From Actinoplanes lutulentus (lineage in GTDB: Bacteria > Actinomycetota > Actinomycetes > Mycobacteriales > Micromonosporaceae), in contig NZ_QLMJ01000006.1 of assembly GCF_003259845.1 (NCBI RefSeq), positions 62,001 to 126,000 on the forward strand: DNA of 64,000 nt, given 5' to 3'. Positions 20,720 through 30,414 of the stretch are shown here, in pieces; position 1 is the stretch's first letter, and every line of letters starts with the position of its first letter. Below the pieces are notes generated by a model that was given only the letters and a program-made list of their open reading frames with translations, ran no database searches and was not told the DNA's origin. The translations under genes and the position numbers were made by a program.

Positions 20720-23159
20720 CGCTCGGGTACGGCTCGGAATCGATTTCGGCACCACCACGACCGTCGCGATGCTCGCCGGGCGGGACGGGCAGATCCGCCC
20801 GCTGCTGTTCGACGCCTCACCGCTCATGCCGTCCGGCGTTTTCGCCGGTCCCGACGGCACGCTGCTGACCGGCGCCGACGCCGCGCGGGCCGCGGTCGCA
20901 TCACCCGGCGCTTACGAGGCCGCCCCGAAACGTCTGGTCGACGACGACACCGCCTGGCTGGGCGAGCAGGAGTACGCCGTCGCCGACCTGTTCGCCGCCG
21001 TCCTGCGACGGGTGCTGGACGAGGCCCGCCGGGCCGCCGGTGGCCCGCCCGACGAGATCGTGCTGACACACCCCGCCGGCTGGGGGCCTGCCCGCCTCGG
21101 TGTGCTGACCGAGGCCGCCGGCCGCGCCGGCCTCGGCCCGGTCGTGTTCGTCACCGAACCGGTCGCCGCGGCGGCCTACTTCGTCACCGTCCTCGGTCAC
21201 CGCTTCGCATCCGGGCAGAGCCTTGTCATCTACGACCTCGGCGCGGGTACGTTCGACGTGAGCGTGGTCCGGTTGACCCCGGCCGGTTCCGCGGTGCCGG
21301 CCGGTCGCGGCGGGTCGTCGGCTGGTTCCACCGTGCCCGATGGTTCCGCGGTGCCCGCTGGTTTCACGGTGCTGGCCAGCAGTGGCATCGACGTCGGTGG
21401 CCGGGATCTCGACACCACGATCGTCGAGCATGCCCGGGCACACACCGACGCCCAGGAGGCCTGGGGCCGGCTGGACTGGCCGCAGACGGCCGCCGAGCAT
21501 CAGGCCCGGTACGCGGTCTGGCAGGGCGCACGCGCTGCCAAGGAGCTGCTGTCCAGGCATACGAGCGCCGACCTGCACCTGCCGCTGGTCGGGGTTGATC
21601 TGCACGTCACGCGGGACGAGTTCGACGCGGCGGCGCGCCCGCTGCTCGACCGGACCGTCGACCTCACGCTCGCGGTGCTCCGGGAGGCGGGGGTAGCCCC
21701 CGAAGCCGTCGCGGGCGTTTTCCTGGTTGGCGGTTCTGGCCGGATCCCGCTCGTCAGCACCCTGCTGCACCGGCGGCTCCGGATCGTCCCGACGGTCATC
21801 GACCAGCCCGAGTTGATCGTCGCCGAGGGCAGCCTCCACGCCGACCAGCCAGCAGCCCTCCCATCAGCCCTTCCAGCCGCCGCGCCGGCGCCTACGCCCG
21901 TCCCTGCCCCGGCACCCGCGCCCGTCCCTGCGCCCGCCCCGGCATCTGCGCCCGCGCCCGCCCCGGCATCTGCGCCCGCGCCCGCCCCGGCATCTGCGCC
22001 TGCGCCCGCCCCTGCGCCCGTGCAGCTTCAAGCCACACCCGTGTCCGTGCCGCTTCAAGCCACGCCTACGGCCGTGCTTCCACCGGCCTGGTCACCCGGC
22101 CTCCAGGCCAACCGCGCGGCGGACCAGGACGACGACTGGCAGTCATCGCACACCATCGCTGCGGTCGTGCTGGTTCTGGTCTTCGCGCTGCTCGCCATCG
22201 TCGCGCTCGGCAAAGGCGACGACTTCATTGAGCCTCGGAACACACCAGCCGATCCGACTCTCAGCGCCGCCGCCGTGCTGACCGGTTTCACCGACGTGGT
22301 CGAGTGCGTCCGCTTCAGCCCCGACGGCCGCTACGTGGCCGGAGCCGCCGACGACGGAACCGTACGGGTGTGGGAGACCGCAACCAGCCGGGAGCTGCCC
22401 ACGTTGCGGGGCCACGAGGGCAAGGTGATCGACCTTGAATTCACGTCCGACAGTCGCGGGCTGGTTTCCGGCGGCTTGGACAACACCGTTCGCCTCTGGG
22501 ATGTCGAGACCGGCCGTCAGTCCGGCAAGCTCACCGGCGCGGCAGCCTCCGCGCCGTACCCTCCGCTGCTCGCGCTCATCGACGGCGGCTCGACCGTGGC
22601 CGTGGCAAGCGCCGGCGGTGACGTACGGCTGCGTGATCTCGGCGGAGGATCGGACCGCGGGCTGCTCGACTCGGCGCCGAACACCGCCGTCTTCGGCGTG
22701 GCGCTCAGCGGCGACGGCAAGTCCCTCGCGGCCGGCCGGGGCGAACAGGACGTCGTGGTGTGGGACCTGGCCAGCCGGAAACCAACGGCCACCCTGAAAG
22801 GCCACACCGACACGGTGTACGAGGTGATGTTCCACCCCGCCGACGACGACCTGCTGGCGAGCGCAAGCAAGGACGGCACCGTCCGCCTCTGGCAGATCAG
22901 CACCGGCACCCAGCTGCGAACCTTCAAGACCAGCGGCGAGATCACCACAAACCTGGCATTCTCCCCCGACGGCAAATTCCTGGCCTCCGGCGACACGGGC
23001 GGCAACGTCCGCCTATGGAACACCGAAACCGGCCGCCTACTAGACGAGCTGACCGGCCAAGACATCATCGCCAGCGTAGACATCAACCCCACCGGCACCC
23101 TGCTAGCAATCGGCGGCGTCAGACGAACCCTAGAACTCTGGCGCATCGAGAACCGCTGA
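20703..23159 (+). CDS. Hsp70-like ATPase fused to a membrane segment and WD40 repeats
   Basis: 818 residues, GTG at 20703 (GTG at 20712 is an alternative). Order: Hsp70/actin-type ATPase (about 8-375) with phosphate-1 LGIDFGTTTT, phosphate-2 YDLGAGTFDVSVV and adenosine motif VFLVGGSGRIP; Ala/Pro repeat linker (about 385-455); one transmembrane helix (about 482-500, AAVVLVLVFALLAIVAL); and an extracytoplasmic WD40 propeller (about 520-818) with repeats ending in VRVWET, VRLWDV, VVVWDL, VRLWQI, VRLWNT and LELWRI. The peptide-binding domain of DnaK is missing, so it is not a normal chaperone. A Ser/Gly/Val repeat insert lies at about 195-222. Probably a nucleotide-gated membrane signalling protein; partner unknown. 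Confidence 0.85.
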   Translation: MWPVADARVRLGIDFGTTTTVAMLAGRDGQIRPLLFDASPLMPSGVFAGPDGTLLTGADAARAAVASPGAYEAAPKRLVDDDTAWLGEQEYAVADLFAAVLRRVLDEARRAAGGPPDEIVLTHPAGWGPARLGVLTEAAGRAGLGPVVFVTEPVAAAAYFVTVLGHRFASGQSLVIYDLGAGTFDVSVVRLTPAGSAVPAGRGGSSAGSTVPDGSAVPAGFTVLASSGIDVGGRDLDTTIVEHARAHTDAQEAWGRLDWPQTAAEHQARYAVWQGARAAKELLSRHTSADLHLPLVGVDLHVTRDEFDAAARPLLDRTVDLTLAVLREAGVAPEAVAGVFLVGGSGRIPLVSTLLHRRLRIVPTVIDQPELIVAEGSLHADQPAALPSALPAAAPAPTPVPAPAPAPVPAPAPASAPAPAPASAPAPAPASAPAPAPAPVQLQATPVSVPLQATPTAVLPPAWSPGLQANRAADQDDDWQSSHTIAAVVLVLVFALLAIVALGKGDDFIEPRNTPADPTLSAAAVLTGFTDVVECVRFSPDGRYVAGAADDGTVRVWETATSRELPTLRGHEGKVIDLEFTSDSRGLVSGGLDNTVRLWDVETGRQSGKLTGAAASAPYPPLLALIDGGSTVAVASAGGDVRLRDLGGGSDRGLLDSAPNTAVFGVALSGDGKSLAAGRGEQDVVVWDLASRKPTATLKGHTDTVYEVMFHPADDDLLASASKDGTVRLWQISTGTQLRTFKTSGEITTNLAFSPDGKFLASGDTGGNVRLWNTETGRLLDELTGQDIIASVDINPTGTLLAIGGVRRTLELWRIENR
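21907..22020 (+). repeat. In-gene 24-bp tandem repeat (Ala/Pro linker)
   Basis: Three nearly identical 24-bp units (21937-21960, 21961-21984, 21985-22008) plus a diverged unit at 21907-21930 encode PAPASAPA-type linker sequence in the Hsp70-WD40 protein. Being a multiple of three, copy-number change would alter linker length without a frameshift. Confidence 0.8.
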
Positions 23160-23229
23160 CCCGCTCCGTGCGTACCCAAGGGGGGCGCAACCACCCACAG
23201 AGCGCAACCAACAGTCAACGTGGGGGGTT

Positions 23230-23248
23230 CGGGGGGCTCGGCCCCCCG
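23230..23248 (+). terminator. Hairpin after the Hsp70-WD40 gene
   Basis: CGGGGGG-CTCGG-CCCCCCG forms a 7-bp GC stem about 70 bases after the Hsp70-WD40 stop. It is a plausible terminator without a U-run. Confidence 0.5.
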
Positions 23249-23305
23249 GCAAGCGAAGCGAGCCGACCCACCTGCGCTCTCCGCAGGTAGACTCCGGCCT
23301 CGGCG

Positions 23306-23379
23306 AGCCCCCGGTCGGGATCGAACCGACGACCTCCCGTTTACAAGACGGGTGCTCTAGCCATCTGAGCTACAGGGGC
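23306..23379 (-). tRNA. tRNA-Thr (anticodon UGU)
   Basis: Read on the minus strand, a complete cloverleaf folds: acceptor GCCCCTG pairing with CGGGGGC (one T-G), D-arm GCTC/GAGC, anticodon stem CCCGT/ACGGG with loop CTTGTAA giving TGT at positions 34-36, and T-arm GTCGG-TTCGATC-CCGAC. The discriminator base is T and CCA is not encoded. It lies between the Hsp70-WD40 gene and msiK. Confidence 0.96.
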
Positions 23380-23518
23380 GTATCAGGCCTCAGCATAACG
23401 TCCGGTGATTTGGCTGCCATCTTGGCATGACGGTGAAAAACAATTACGTTTGCCAGGCAGTTCCTTCTACTCGGATCGTCCGGCACGTTCCTGCCGGTGG
23501 AAAGGAAGTCGATTCACC

Positions 23519-24607
<1,089 letters not shown>

Positions 24608-24620
24608 AACTGAAAACCAG

Positions 24621-24657
24621 GCGTGGCCTCTCCATTCGGGGAGGTCACGCTTTTTTT
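24621..24657 (+). terminator. Rho-independent terminator with T-run
   Basis: A 13-bp stem (GCGTGGCCTCTCC with GGGGAGGTCACGC, two G-T pairs) and an ATTC loop are followed by seven T residues, a canonical intrinsic terminator 14 bases after the msiK stop. Confidence 0.95.
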
Positions 24658-24782
24658 GGGTACGCCCGACCACAAGCCCAGTCATTTTCCGCCCCTGACG
24701 GCCCCGGCCCGGCGCGTCCCGCCGCCGGCCCCGGCGCGGGTTTCGCTCAGTTCACCCATCGGCGGATGGCTATCGTGGCGCA

Positions 24783-25244
24783 ATGCGTATCGAACGAGTA
24801 ACCGCGGCCTCCGAGGTCCACCGCGCGGCCGACCTCTTCGACACGCCCCCGCTGGAGGAGGCCACCACCCGCTTCCTGTCCGACGCGAACCACCACCTCC
24901 TCCTGGCGTACGACGAGCAGAACCGCCCGGTCGGCATGATCAGCGGCGTGGAGACCACCCACCCGGACAAGGGCACCGAGATGCTGGTCTACGAGCTGGG
25001 CGTGGCCCCGGTGGCCCGCCTGCAGGGGGTGGGAAGCGCCCTGGTCGAGTCCCTCGCCAAGATCGCCCGCGAGAACGGCTGTTACGGCATGTGGGTAGCC
25101 ACCGAGTCCGACAACAAGGCAGCCCTGGCCACGTACCGCCGAGCCGGAGCCTGCGAGGAAATGACCTTCACCCTCCTGAGCTGGGACCTGAGCGAGCCAA
25201 CCCCAGAAATCCCCCCAACGGACGCCCGCAACCAACCCAGCTGA
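24783..25244 (+). CDS. GNAT-family N-acetyltransferase (AAC(3)-I-like)
   Basis: 153 residues. The acetyl-CoA-binding motif A is clear (ELGVAPVARLQGVGSALVESL, about residues 75-95), with the following MWVATESDNKAALATYRRAGA segment. The arrangement resembles the AAC(3)-I branch of small acetyltransferases, but substrate cannot be deduced and resistance should not be assumed. Single gene; the first palindrome island lies directly downstream. Confidence 0.8.
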   Translation: MRIERVTAASEVHRAADLFDTPPLEEATTRFLSDANHHLLLAYDEQNRPVGMISGVETTHPDKGTEMLVYELGVAPVARLQGVGSALVESLAKIARENGCYGMWVATESDNKAALATYRRAGACEEMTFTLLSWDLSEPTPEIPPTDARNQPS

Positions 25245-25319
25245 CCATCCGAAATCCGGCAGGCAGCGGAAGCCCGGGCCTAGATCGCTTTCGGCCCTTT
25301 CGCCCGCCCTCTCGTGGCA

Positions 25320-25365
25320 ATCTTGGTCCCCGAACCACATCCCGCGGGGGCCCGAAGCCCAAGAT
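25320..25365. repeat. 46-nt palindromic element, copy A
   Basis: Starts ATCTTGGTCCCCG and ends CCCAAGAT, with the ends complementary. A same-length element with the same first 13 bases lies at 47716-47761. It sits 20 bp before a cluster of three 39-nt elements. Confidence 0.7.
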
Positions 25366-25384
25366 CCCGCAGCCCAGAGCGTGC

Positions 25385-25423
25385 GTGTCGACTTCGGGTT
25401 CGCTACGCGCCCTAAATCAACAC
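25385..25423 (+). repeat. 39-nt hairpin element, copy 1 (forward)
   Basis: Left arm GTGTCGACTTCGGGTTCG, loop CTA, right arm CGCGCCCTAAATCAACAC. The arms are complementary at 13 of 18 positions with no gaps. The GGGTTCG arm defines orientation. Confidence 0.85.
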
Positions 25424-25445
25424 GCACGTCGCGAACCGCCTGCCT

Positions 25446-25484
25446 GTGTCGATTCCGGGTTCGCTACGCGCCTCAACTCGACAC
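25446..25484 (+). repeat. 39-nt hairpin element, copy 2 (forward)
   Basis: Left arm GTGTCGATTCCGGGTTCG, loop CTA, right arm CGCGCCTCAACTCGACAC. Same length, loop and terminal heptamers as copy 1, 22 bases downstream of it. Confidence 0.85.
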
Positions 25485-25506
25485 GCTGGGAGTGCCCCGC
25501 CGGTGC

Positions 25507-25545
25507 GTGTCGAGTTTGGGGGCGTAGCGAACCCGAAGTCGACAC
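25507..25545 (-). repeat. 39-nt hairpin element, copy 3 (reverse)
   Basis: Left arm GTGTCGAGTTTGGGGGCG, loop TAG, right arm CGAACCCGAAGTCGACAC. Inverted relative to copies 1 and 2 and spaced 22 bases from copy 2, so the three copies have regular spacing. Confidence 0.85.
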
Positions 25546-25592
25546 GATTGGCGGGGTCGCGATCTCGGGCTTCGCGGGTGGGTGTTGTTCTC

Positions 25593-26075
25593 TCAGCTTT
25601 GTGGGGTTTTGGCGCGGGCTGGTGGGGGCCAGATGTAGGGGAGGTCGTCGGGTAGGTCGGGGCCGAACAGGGGGCGGTAGTGGGTTGGGTCCTTGCGTAG
25701 GAGGGCTGAGCGGTGGCTTTTGTGCAAGGGCTCGTCGCCCAGCCAGGGTGGCATCTCGCCGGCTGCGGAGAGTTCGGCCGCTGTGCGGATCGTGGTGATG
25801 CCGGTTGCGGCTCGGAGGTCGGTCAGGAGGGTTGCGGCGCAGGTGTCGGCTCGGCCGGTGGCCGTCCAGGCCGCGCAGATGTCCAGGCCGTAGCGGACCA
25901 GGGCCTCCTCGTATCCCTGCCACATTTTGACGGCCGGGTGGTGGCGCCAGCCGTAGCCGGGCTGGATCAGGCCTCGGAGGACCTGGATGGTTTCGACCCG
26001 TTGTTTGCCCAGCCGCTTCGGGTCGAGGGTCTGCGCGCTGCCCGTGAAGTCCGGGTATGGCAGGAAGGTCTGCAC
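25593..26075 (-). CDS. MSMEG_6728-type conserved protein (TIGR04328-like)
   Basis: 160 residues from GTG at 26075, reading QTFLPYPDF at the start. Recognisable conserved stretches: LDPKRLGKQRVETIQVLRGL, YGWRHHPAVKMWQGYEEAL and LHKSHRSALLRKDP near the end. The family is of unknown function and is often annotated as pyrimidine-dimer-glycosylase-like from the N-terminal similarity; I would not assign that activity. The conserved His/Lys/Arg clusters suggest nucleic-acid contact (inference). An upstream in-frame extension antisense to the propeller gene is not real. Confidence 0.75.
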   Translation of the reverse strand: MQTFLPYPDFTGSAQTLDPKRLGKQRVETIQVLRGLIQPGYGWRHHPAVKMWQGYEEALVRYGLDICAAWTATGRADTCAATLLTDLRAATGITTIRTAAELSAAGEMPPWLGDEPLHKSHRSALLRKDPTHYRPLFGPDLPDDLPYIWPPPARAKTPQS

Positions 26076-26171
26076 ATCACGATCGTCTCCAGGTCGCGCG
26101 GCGGCAAACCTGCTACCTGGGGATCGGTAGCATGACGGGCCGACAACGGTCGTGGATGAAGGGGTGGCGTA

Positions 26172-27668
26172 ATGGCGTCTCCGGGGGAGAAGGACGGGTA
26201 CGCCGAGCCGGTCGACCCCTGGGCGACGGCAGAGGCCGCCGCGGTCGCGGCCGGACATCAGCTGCCCCATCAGATGAGCCCGGAAGATGACGCCACCTGG
26301 ACGATCGCGGGGACGCCGCCGATGCCGGCGACTCGTGAGGAACCGGTCGTCAAGGCGTACCGGAAGCGGGTTTTGATCTTGGTGGTGGCCGGCGCCGTGG
26401 CGCTTGGCGTGACCGCCGCGGTGGTTTTCTGGCCGGGTGTCCGGGCGCTGGATTTTCACCCGGTGGAGGAGATCGCCCGGTTTGATCCGGCGGTGGCGAT
26501 CAGCTCGGCCTGGTCGGACGCCGAGGTGATCGGGGATCGGGCCTATTTCGCCAGCTCGGATGCGGACGGGCGGCTCGGTGTGGTCGCGGTCGACACGGAT
26601 AGCCGGGAGGTCGTCTGGAGCAATCCGGCGGCCGGTGTCTCGACGCTCTGGGATCGGATGATCGCGCTGCCCACCGGGCTGGTGGTCTTCTCGCATCTTG
26701 AATCCGGCACCGGCAAGGCGCAGATGCGGGTGCTCGGCGCCGACGACGGCAAGGTCCTGTGGAACCGGCCGCTCGGCGGTTCGGACGTCGTGCACATCGG
26801 TGCGGACACGATGGTGCTGGTCGACCGGGTGGAGTCGCGGCTGCTCGGGCTCGATCTGGCGAGCGGGAAGGTCCGGTGGGAGGAGAAAGATCCGGACTCG
26901 ACGACAGTCGTCACGGTCACCACTCCGGCGGACCTGGCGGGGCCGGCGGGTTCGGCGGGACGGCCGTTCTCGCCGAATGTGTCGGACGACGACCGGTTCG
27001 TGCAGATCAACAGTGATCGGTCGGTCAGCGTGCGGGACATCCGCACCGGAAAGATCGCCAAGGCCCGGCCCAGTGTCGCCTCCACCTCCGACGAAGTGGT
27101 CGCCCATGATGGACGGTTGTTCGTGCAGGAGTCCGGAAACGCTCAGCGGATCTTCGCCTATGACCTGGAGACGCTCGGTGAGCCGGCGACCCTGCACACC
27201 GCCGCGCCGGCGGCTTCGATGAGCGATCTGACCCCGTGCGGTGAGGCGCGGCTCTGTTTCGTCGAGACGGCCGGTTACAGCCATGACAAGGACCAGGTGG
27301 TGGCCGTCGACGCGGTCAAGGGCGGCGAGGTCTGGCGTCGTGACGTGCCCGACGTCGATTCACTTACCCCGGTCGGCGGGTCGTTGCTGGTGGTGACGGA
27401 CGAGTCGAGCACGTTCCTGGATGTCGGTGGTGATCCGATGTGGACCGTGCCGGGTGTCGCGGTACGCCTTGACGCCGGCAACGTCCTCCGGTTTTCCGAC
27501 AGTTTGACGACGTCGGTGAGCAGCCGTTCGCTGTCCGGGGTTCACGTGGGCGACGAGGCTGCCGAGATGGGGCTGCTGCGGGATGTGCGGCCGGGCGCTT
27601 GCGCGTGGAACACGACGGTTCTCGCCTGCGTGCGGGAGACCGATTTCGCACTGTTCTCGTTTGCTTGA
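26172..27668 (+). CDS. Membrane-anchored PQQ-like beta-propeller protein
   Basis: 498 residues. A cytoplasmic N-terminal tail of about 65 residues precedes one transmembrane helix (about 68-90, VLILVVAGAVALGVTAAVVFW), then an extracytoplasmic propeller with blades such as AVDTDSREVVWS, VLGADDGKVLWNR, GLDLASGKVRWEE, AVDAVKGGEVWRR. The type II topology with a long cytoplasmic tail differs from the other three propeller proteins here and could couple external binding to an internal partner. No enzyme motif seen. Confidence 0.78.
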   Translation: MASPGEKDGYAEPVDPWATAEAAAVAAGHQLPHQMSPEDDATWTIAGTPPMPATREEPVVKAYRKRVLILVVAGAVALGVTAAVVFWPGVRALDFHPVEEIARFDPAVAISSAWSDAEVIGDRAYFASSDADGRLGVVAVDTDSREVVWSNPAAGVSTLWDRMIALPTGLVVFSHLESGTGKAQMRVLGADDGKVLWNRPLGGSDVVHIGADTMVLVDRVESRLLGLDLASGKVRWEEKDPDSTTVVTVTTPADLAGPAGSAGRPFSPNVSDDDRFVQINSDRSVSVRDIRTGKIAKARPSVASTSDEVVAHDGRLFVQESGNAQRIFAYDLETLGEPATLHTAAPAASMSDLTPCGEARLCFVETAGYSHDKDQVVAVDAVKGGEVWRRDVPDVDSLTPVGGSLLVVTDESSTFLDVGGDPMWTVPGVAVRLDAGNVLRFSDSLTTSVSSRSLSGVHVGDEAAEMGLLRDVRPGACAWNTTVLACVRETDFALFSFA

Positions 27669-27681
27669 GGGAAAAGCTGCG

Positions 27682-27724
27682 CGAGAGCGCGCGCTGCTGG
27701 ACGCTGGCAGCGCGCGCTCTCGCT
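27682..27724. terminator. 17-bp-stem bidirectional terminator
   Basis: GCGAGAGCGCGCGCTGC and its perfect complement enclose a 9-base loop, between the convergent propeller gene and the secreted-protein gene. Confidence 0.85.
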
Positions 27725-27736
27725 GGGATCAAAGAA

Positions 27737-28549
27737 TCAGTTGAGGCCCTCGGTGGGCTCTTCGAGCAGACGCGGGTCGTCGATCTTGTCCCGCCCGGCG
27801 ACGCTGGGAGAGGCTGCGACGCTGGGAGAGGCTGCGACGCTGGGGGAAGCGGCAACGCTGGACGAAGGCGCGACCGCCGGAGCCTCAGAAGGCGCGAGCG
27901 ACGGCTCGGAAGAAGGCGCGACAGAAGACGGAGACGACGGCACTGCCCGGCCGGACTGGAGCTGAACCGGCGACCCGCCGAGCGGCAACCCGGCCACATC
28001 ATTGCCGAGATCATCAAGGCGCCGCTGGACACCACCGACCACCGGCAGCTCAGCCGGCTTGCGAGCCGCCTCCGGCTTCGGGGCGCCATTGGTGCCGACC
28101 CCGTCCGGCCCGAGCGCGGTGAAACTCTGCGTCCCACCGCTGACCAGCGTCTCGAACGGCAGGTTGGAGAACGCCGCGTCCTTGGCGTCCAGGGCGGCCG
28201 GCCCCGGGTTGGGCAGCCTGCCGAGCGCTCCGCGGGTCCGGCTCGCCGTCTTGCCGCCTGCGGCGGCAGCGACGCCGGACGGAAGGGTCCCGCCCACCAC
28301 GTCGGCTGCGGGCAGGAGAGGCGCGGGCTTCTTTCCAGTGCGACCAGCTTCGGTACGCCCGAAGCCCCCCGCCGAATAATTGATCAGCGGCTGTCCACTG
28401 AGCGGGTCCGAGGCGAGCGGAGCGAACTCCCGCAAGTCACCGGTCTCCTGCAGGGCCGCGGACAGCGGACTCTCGTCTGCCAGGGCAGGCGCTGCCCCGA
28501 AGAGCAGGATCCCACCGGCGATCGCTCCGGCACACCACAACTTCCGCAC
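27737..28549 (-). CDS. Secreted Ala/Ser/Pro-rich protein with C-terminal tandem repeat
   Basis: 270 residues. Clear signal peptide (MRKLWCAGAIAGGILLFGAAPALA, cleavage after ALA). The middle is low in hydrophobicity and has no recognised fold. The C-terminal third is Ser/Pro/Ala-rich and ends in hexapeptide repeats (SVAASP, four units) encoded by the 18-bp tandem repeat. It resembles actinobacterial wall-associated proteins of unknown role. The 5' leader (28574-28599) holds overlapping inverted repeats, CGATGGG/CCCATCG and CCGATG/CATCGG, that could form alternative hairpins. Confidence 0.7.
   Translation of the reverse strand: MRKLWCAGAIAGGILLFGAAPALADESPLSAALQETGDLREFAPLASDPLSGQPLINYSAGGFGRTEAGRTGKKPAPLLPAADVVGGTLPSGVAAAAGGKTASRTRGALGRLPNPGPAALDAKDAAFSNLPFETLVSGGTQSFTALGPDGVGTNGAPKPEAARKPAELPVVGGVQRRLDDLGNDVAGLPLGGSPVQLQSGRAVPSSPSSVAPSSEPSLAPSEAPAVAPSSSVAASPSVAASPSVAASPSVAGRDKIDDPRLLEEPTEGLN
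27800..27871. repeat. In-gene 18-bp tandem repeat
   Basis: Four 18-bp units at 27800, 27818, 27836 and 27854; the first two are identical (GACGCTGGGAGAGGCTGC) and the others diverged. They encode the SVAASP repeats of the secreted protein; unit length preserves frame. Confidence 0.85.
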
Positions 28550-28686
28550 TGATCATCTCCAAGCCGCTTCGGTCGATGGGCCGATGCAATACCCATCGGG
28601 CTAATACCCACCAAGTCGGACGAATGGTTCGGATGGGGCAACGAGCGGCCCCGGCCGGGGGTTCCGGCTGACTACGATCTGCGAAC

Positions 28687-30414
28687 GTGAGTGTTCTACC
28701 GGCAAACCAGCCCGAGTCCGATGAGGACAACCGTCTCCACCTGGTGCTCTGCGGTGCGGATGCCCTGGTCTACACGCTGGCCGAGGAGCTGGCGAACTCA
28801 CGGGACCGGATCCGGATCACAGTGATCACTCCCCATCGGGTACGCGCGGACGTACCCGATCTGGCCGGACTGGCCGACCGCGGCGTCGAGTGGCAGAAAG
28901 CCGATCGCCTGGACGAGAAGGCGTTCGAGGAAGCCGGACTGGCCGGTGCCACGGCGCTTGCCCTGGTCATGCCGGACGACATGACCAACCTGCACGCCGC
29001 GCTCTGTGCCCGCGAGGTCGAGGCGACTCTGCGGGTGGTGGTCCGGATGTCGAGCCGTGGCCTGTCCAAGAGCGTCGACCGGCTCTTCCCGGACTGCGCG
29101 GTGCTCTCCGACGCCGAGATGGCGGCGCCGGCCTTCGTCGCGGCGGCGCTCGGCGAGGTCGCGCCGACCCATTTCCGGCGGGCCAACCGGACGCTGTACG
29201 TCGCACAGCGGGCCGACGTCCCGGCCCGGCGTACCGTCCTGACCTTGACCGTCACCGACGCGGACGGTGATGTGAGCGTGCTACCGGCCGAGCCGTCCGC
29301 CGCCGAGATGCTGCCGACCGACCTGGTGCTGGCCGAGGCGGTCGGCCGCCCGCCCGGCGAGGACGTGACCCGGCGGCTGCTGTCCCGGGCCGGTCGCCGG
29401 CCGCGGCGGATACTCACGTTCGCACGGGCGGTACGCGCCGCGCTGAGCCGGAAACTGGGCATCGCCGTCATGATCACGATCGGCACCACGCTTGTCGCCG
29501 GCGCGGTCCTGAACGGGTACGACAACAATCCGCACAACCTCTGGGAACAGATCTACATCACCCTGCTGACCGCGGTCGGCTCGTCCGATGTGGAAGAGGG
29601 GCGCAACGCGATCGCCCAGGCCGCCCAGCTCGTACTGACCATCGCCGGCCTCGCGCTGATCCCGCTGATCACGGCGGCCGTGGTGGACGGCATGGTCAAC
29701 GCGCGTCTGGCGCTGACGCAGGGCCGTCTCACCAGCGAGCTGGCCGACCACGTGGTGCTGGTCGGGCTCGGCACTGTCGGCACCCAGGTGATGCGCCAGT
29801 TGCACGACCTCGGCGTACGCGTGGTCGCGATCGACCGGAACCCGAACGCACCGGGCGTGAAGCCGGCCCGGCAACGAGGCATCCCGGTGATCACCGGCGA
29901 CGCGGCGTCCGAGGAGACGCTGCGGGCCGCCTCGATCGACACCTGTCAGGCGCTGGTGGTGCTCTCCACCAACGACCCGGTAAACCTGGAAGCGGCCCTG
30001 CGCGCCCGCAGCAACCACGAGGACCTGCGGGTGGTGCTGCGGCTCTTCGACGACGACTTCGCCCAGCGGATGGAGTCCGCGTTCCAGATCAACACGTCGC
30101 GCAGCGTGTCCCGGCTCTGCGCGCCGGTCTTCGCGGCCGCGCTGCTGGAACGCGACGTGCACACCACCATCCCGGTCGACCGGCACGCCGTGCTGGTCGC
30201 CACGGTCACCGTCGCGGCCGGGTCGCTGCTGGACGGCGCGCCGCTGGAACACGCCGAGCACCCGGGCGAGTCACGGGTGCTCGGGATGTCGGCGAACGGC
30301 GGCGAGTGGGTCGACTGGGTGCCGGACCGCCGCCGGGTGCTGGCCGAGGGCGACCGGATCCTGGTGGTCGCCCGCCGGGCCGGACTCCGAGGCCTGGTCG
30401 AGCTCGCGACCTGA
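28687..30414 (+). CDS. Two-TM ion channel with RCK/TrkA-N domains on both sides
   Basis: 575 residues, GTG start. Order: N-terminal Rossmann RCK-like domain (about 17-150, LHLVLCGADALVYTLAEEL), TM1 (about 258-280), pore loop and filter (about 285-301), TM2 (about 310-335), then a canonical TrkA-N domain (about 355 onward, VVLVGLGTVGTQVMRQL with the acidic AIDRNP) and a TrkA-C-like end. The place of the K+ filter TVGYG reads TAVGSSD, so potassium selectivity cannot be assumed. Double-RCK proteins of this kind are related to CASTOR/POLLUX-type channels. The stop codon lies in a triplicated 22-bp sequence. Confidence 0.85.
   Translation: MSVLPANQPESDEDNRLHLVLCGADALVYTLAEELANSRDRIRITVITPHRVRADVPDLAGLADRGVEWQKADRLDEKAFEEAGLAGATALALVMPDDMTNLHAALCAREVEATLRVVVRMSSRGLSKSVDRLFPDCAVLSDAEMAAPAFVAAALGEVAPTHFRRANRTLYVAQRADVPARRTVLTLTVTDADGDVSVLPAEPSAAEMLPTDLVLAEAVGRPPGEDVTRRLLSRAGRRPRRILTFARAVRAALSRKLGIAVMITIGTTLVAGAVLNGYDNNPHNLWEQIYITLLTAVGSSDVEEGRNAIAQAAQLVLTIAGLALIPLITAAVVDGMVNARLALTQGRLTSELADHVVLVGLGTVGTQVMRQLHDLGVRVVAIDRNPNAPGVKPARQRGIPVITGDAASEETLRAASIDTCQALVVLSTNDPVNLEAALRARSNHEDLRVVLRLFDDDFAQRMESAFQINTSRSVSRLCAPVFAAALLERDVHTTIPVDRHAVLVATVTVAAGSLLDGAPLEHAEHPGESRVLGMSANGGEWVDWVPDRRRVLAEGDRILVVARRAGLRGLVELAT

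Noticed and set aside
23220..23305. Possible attachment site next to tRNA-Thr
   Set aside because: tRNA genes often serve as integration sites, but there is no integrase and I found no duplicate of the tRNA 3' end in this window.
24783..25244. Aminoglycoside resistance gene
   Set aside because: The GNAT resembles the AAC(3)-I branch only in general motifs; substrate residues cannot be judged by eye and context gives no support.
26076..27284. Upstream extension of the TIGR04328-like gene to 563 codons
   Set aside because: The extension is antisense to a well-formed propeller gene and the conserved protein begins at the GTG at 26075.
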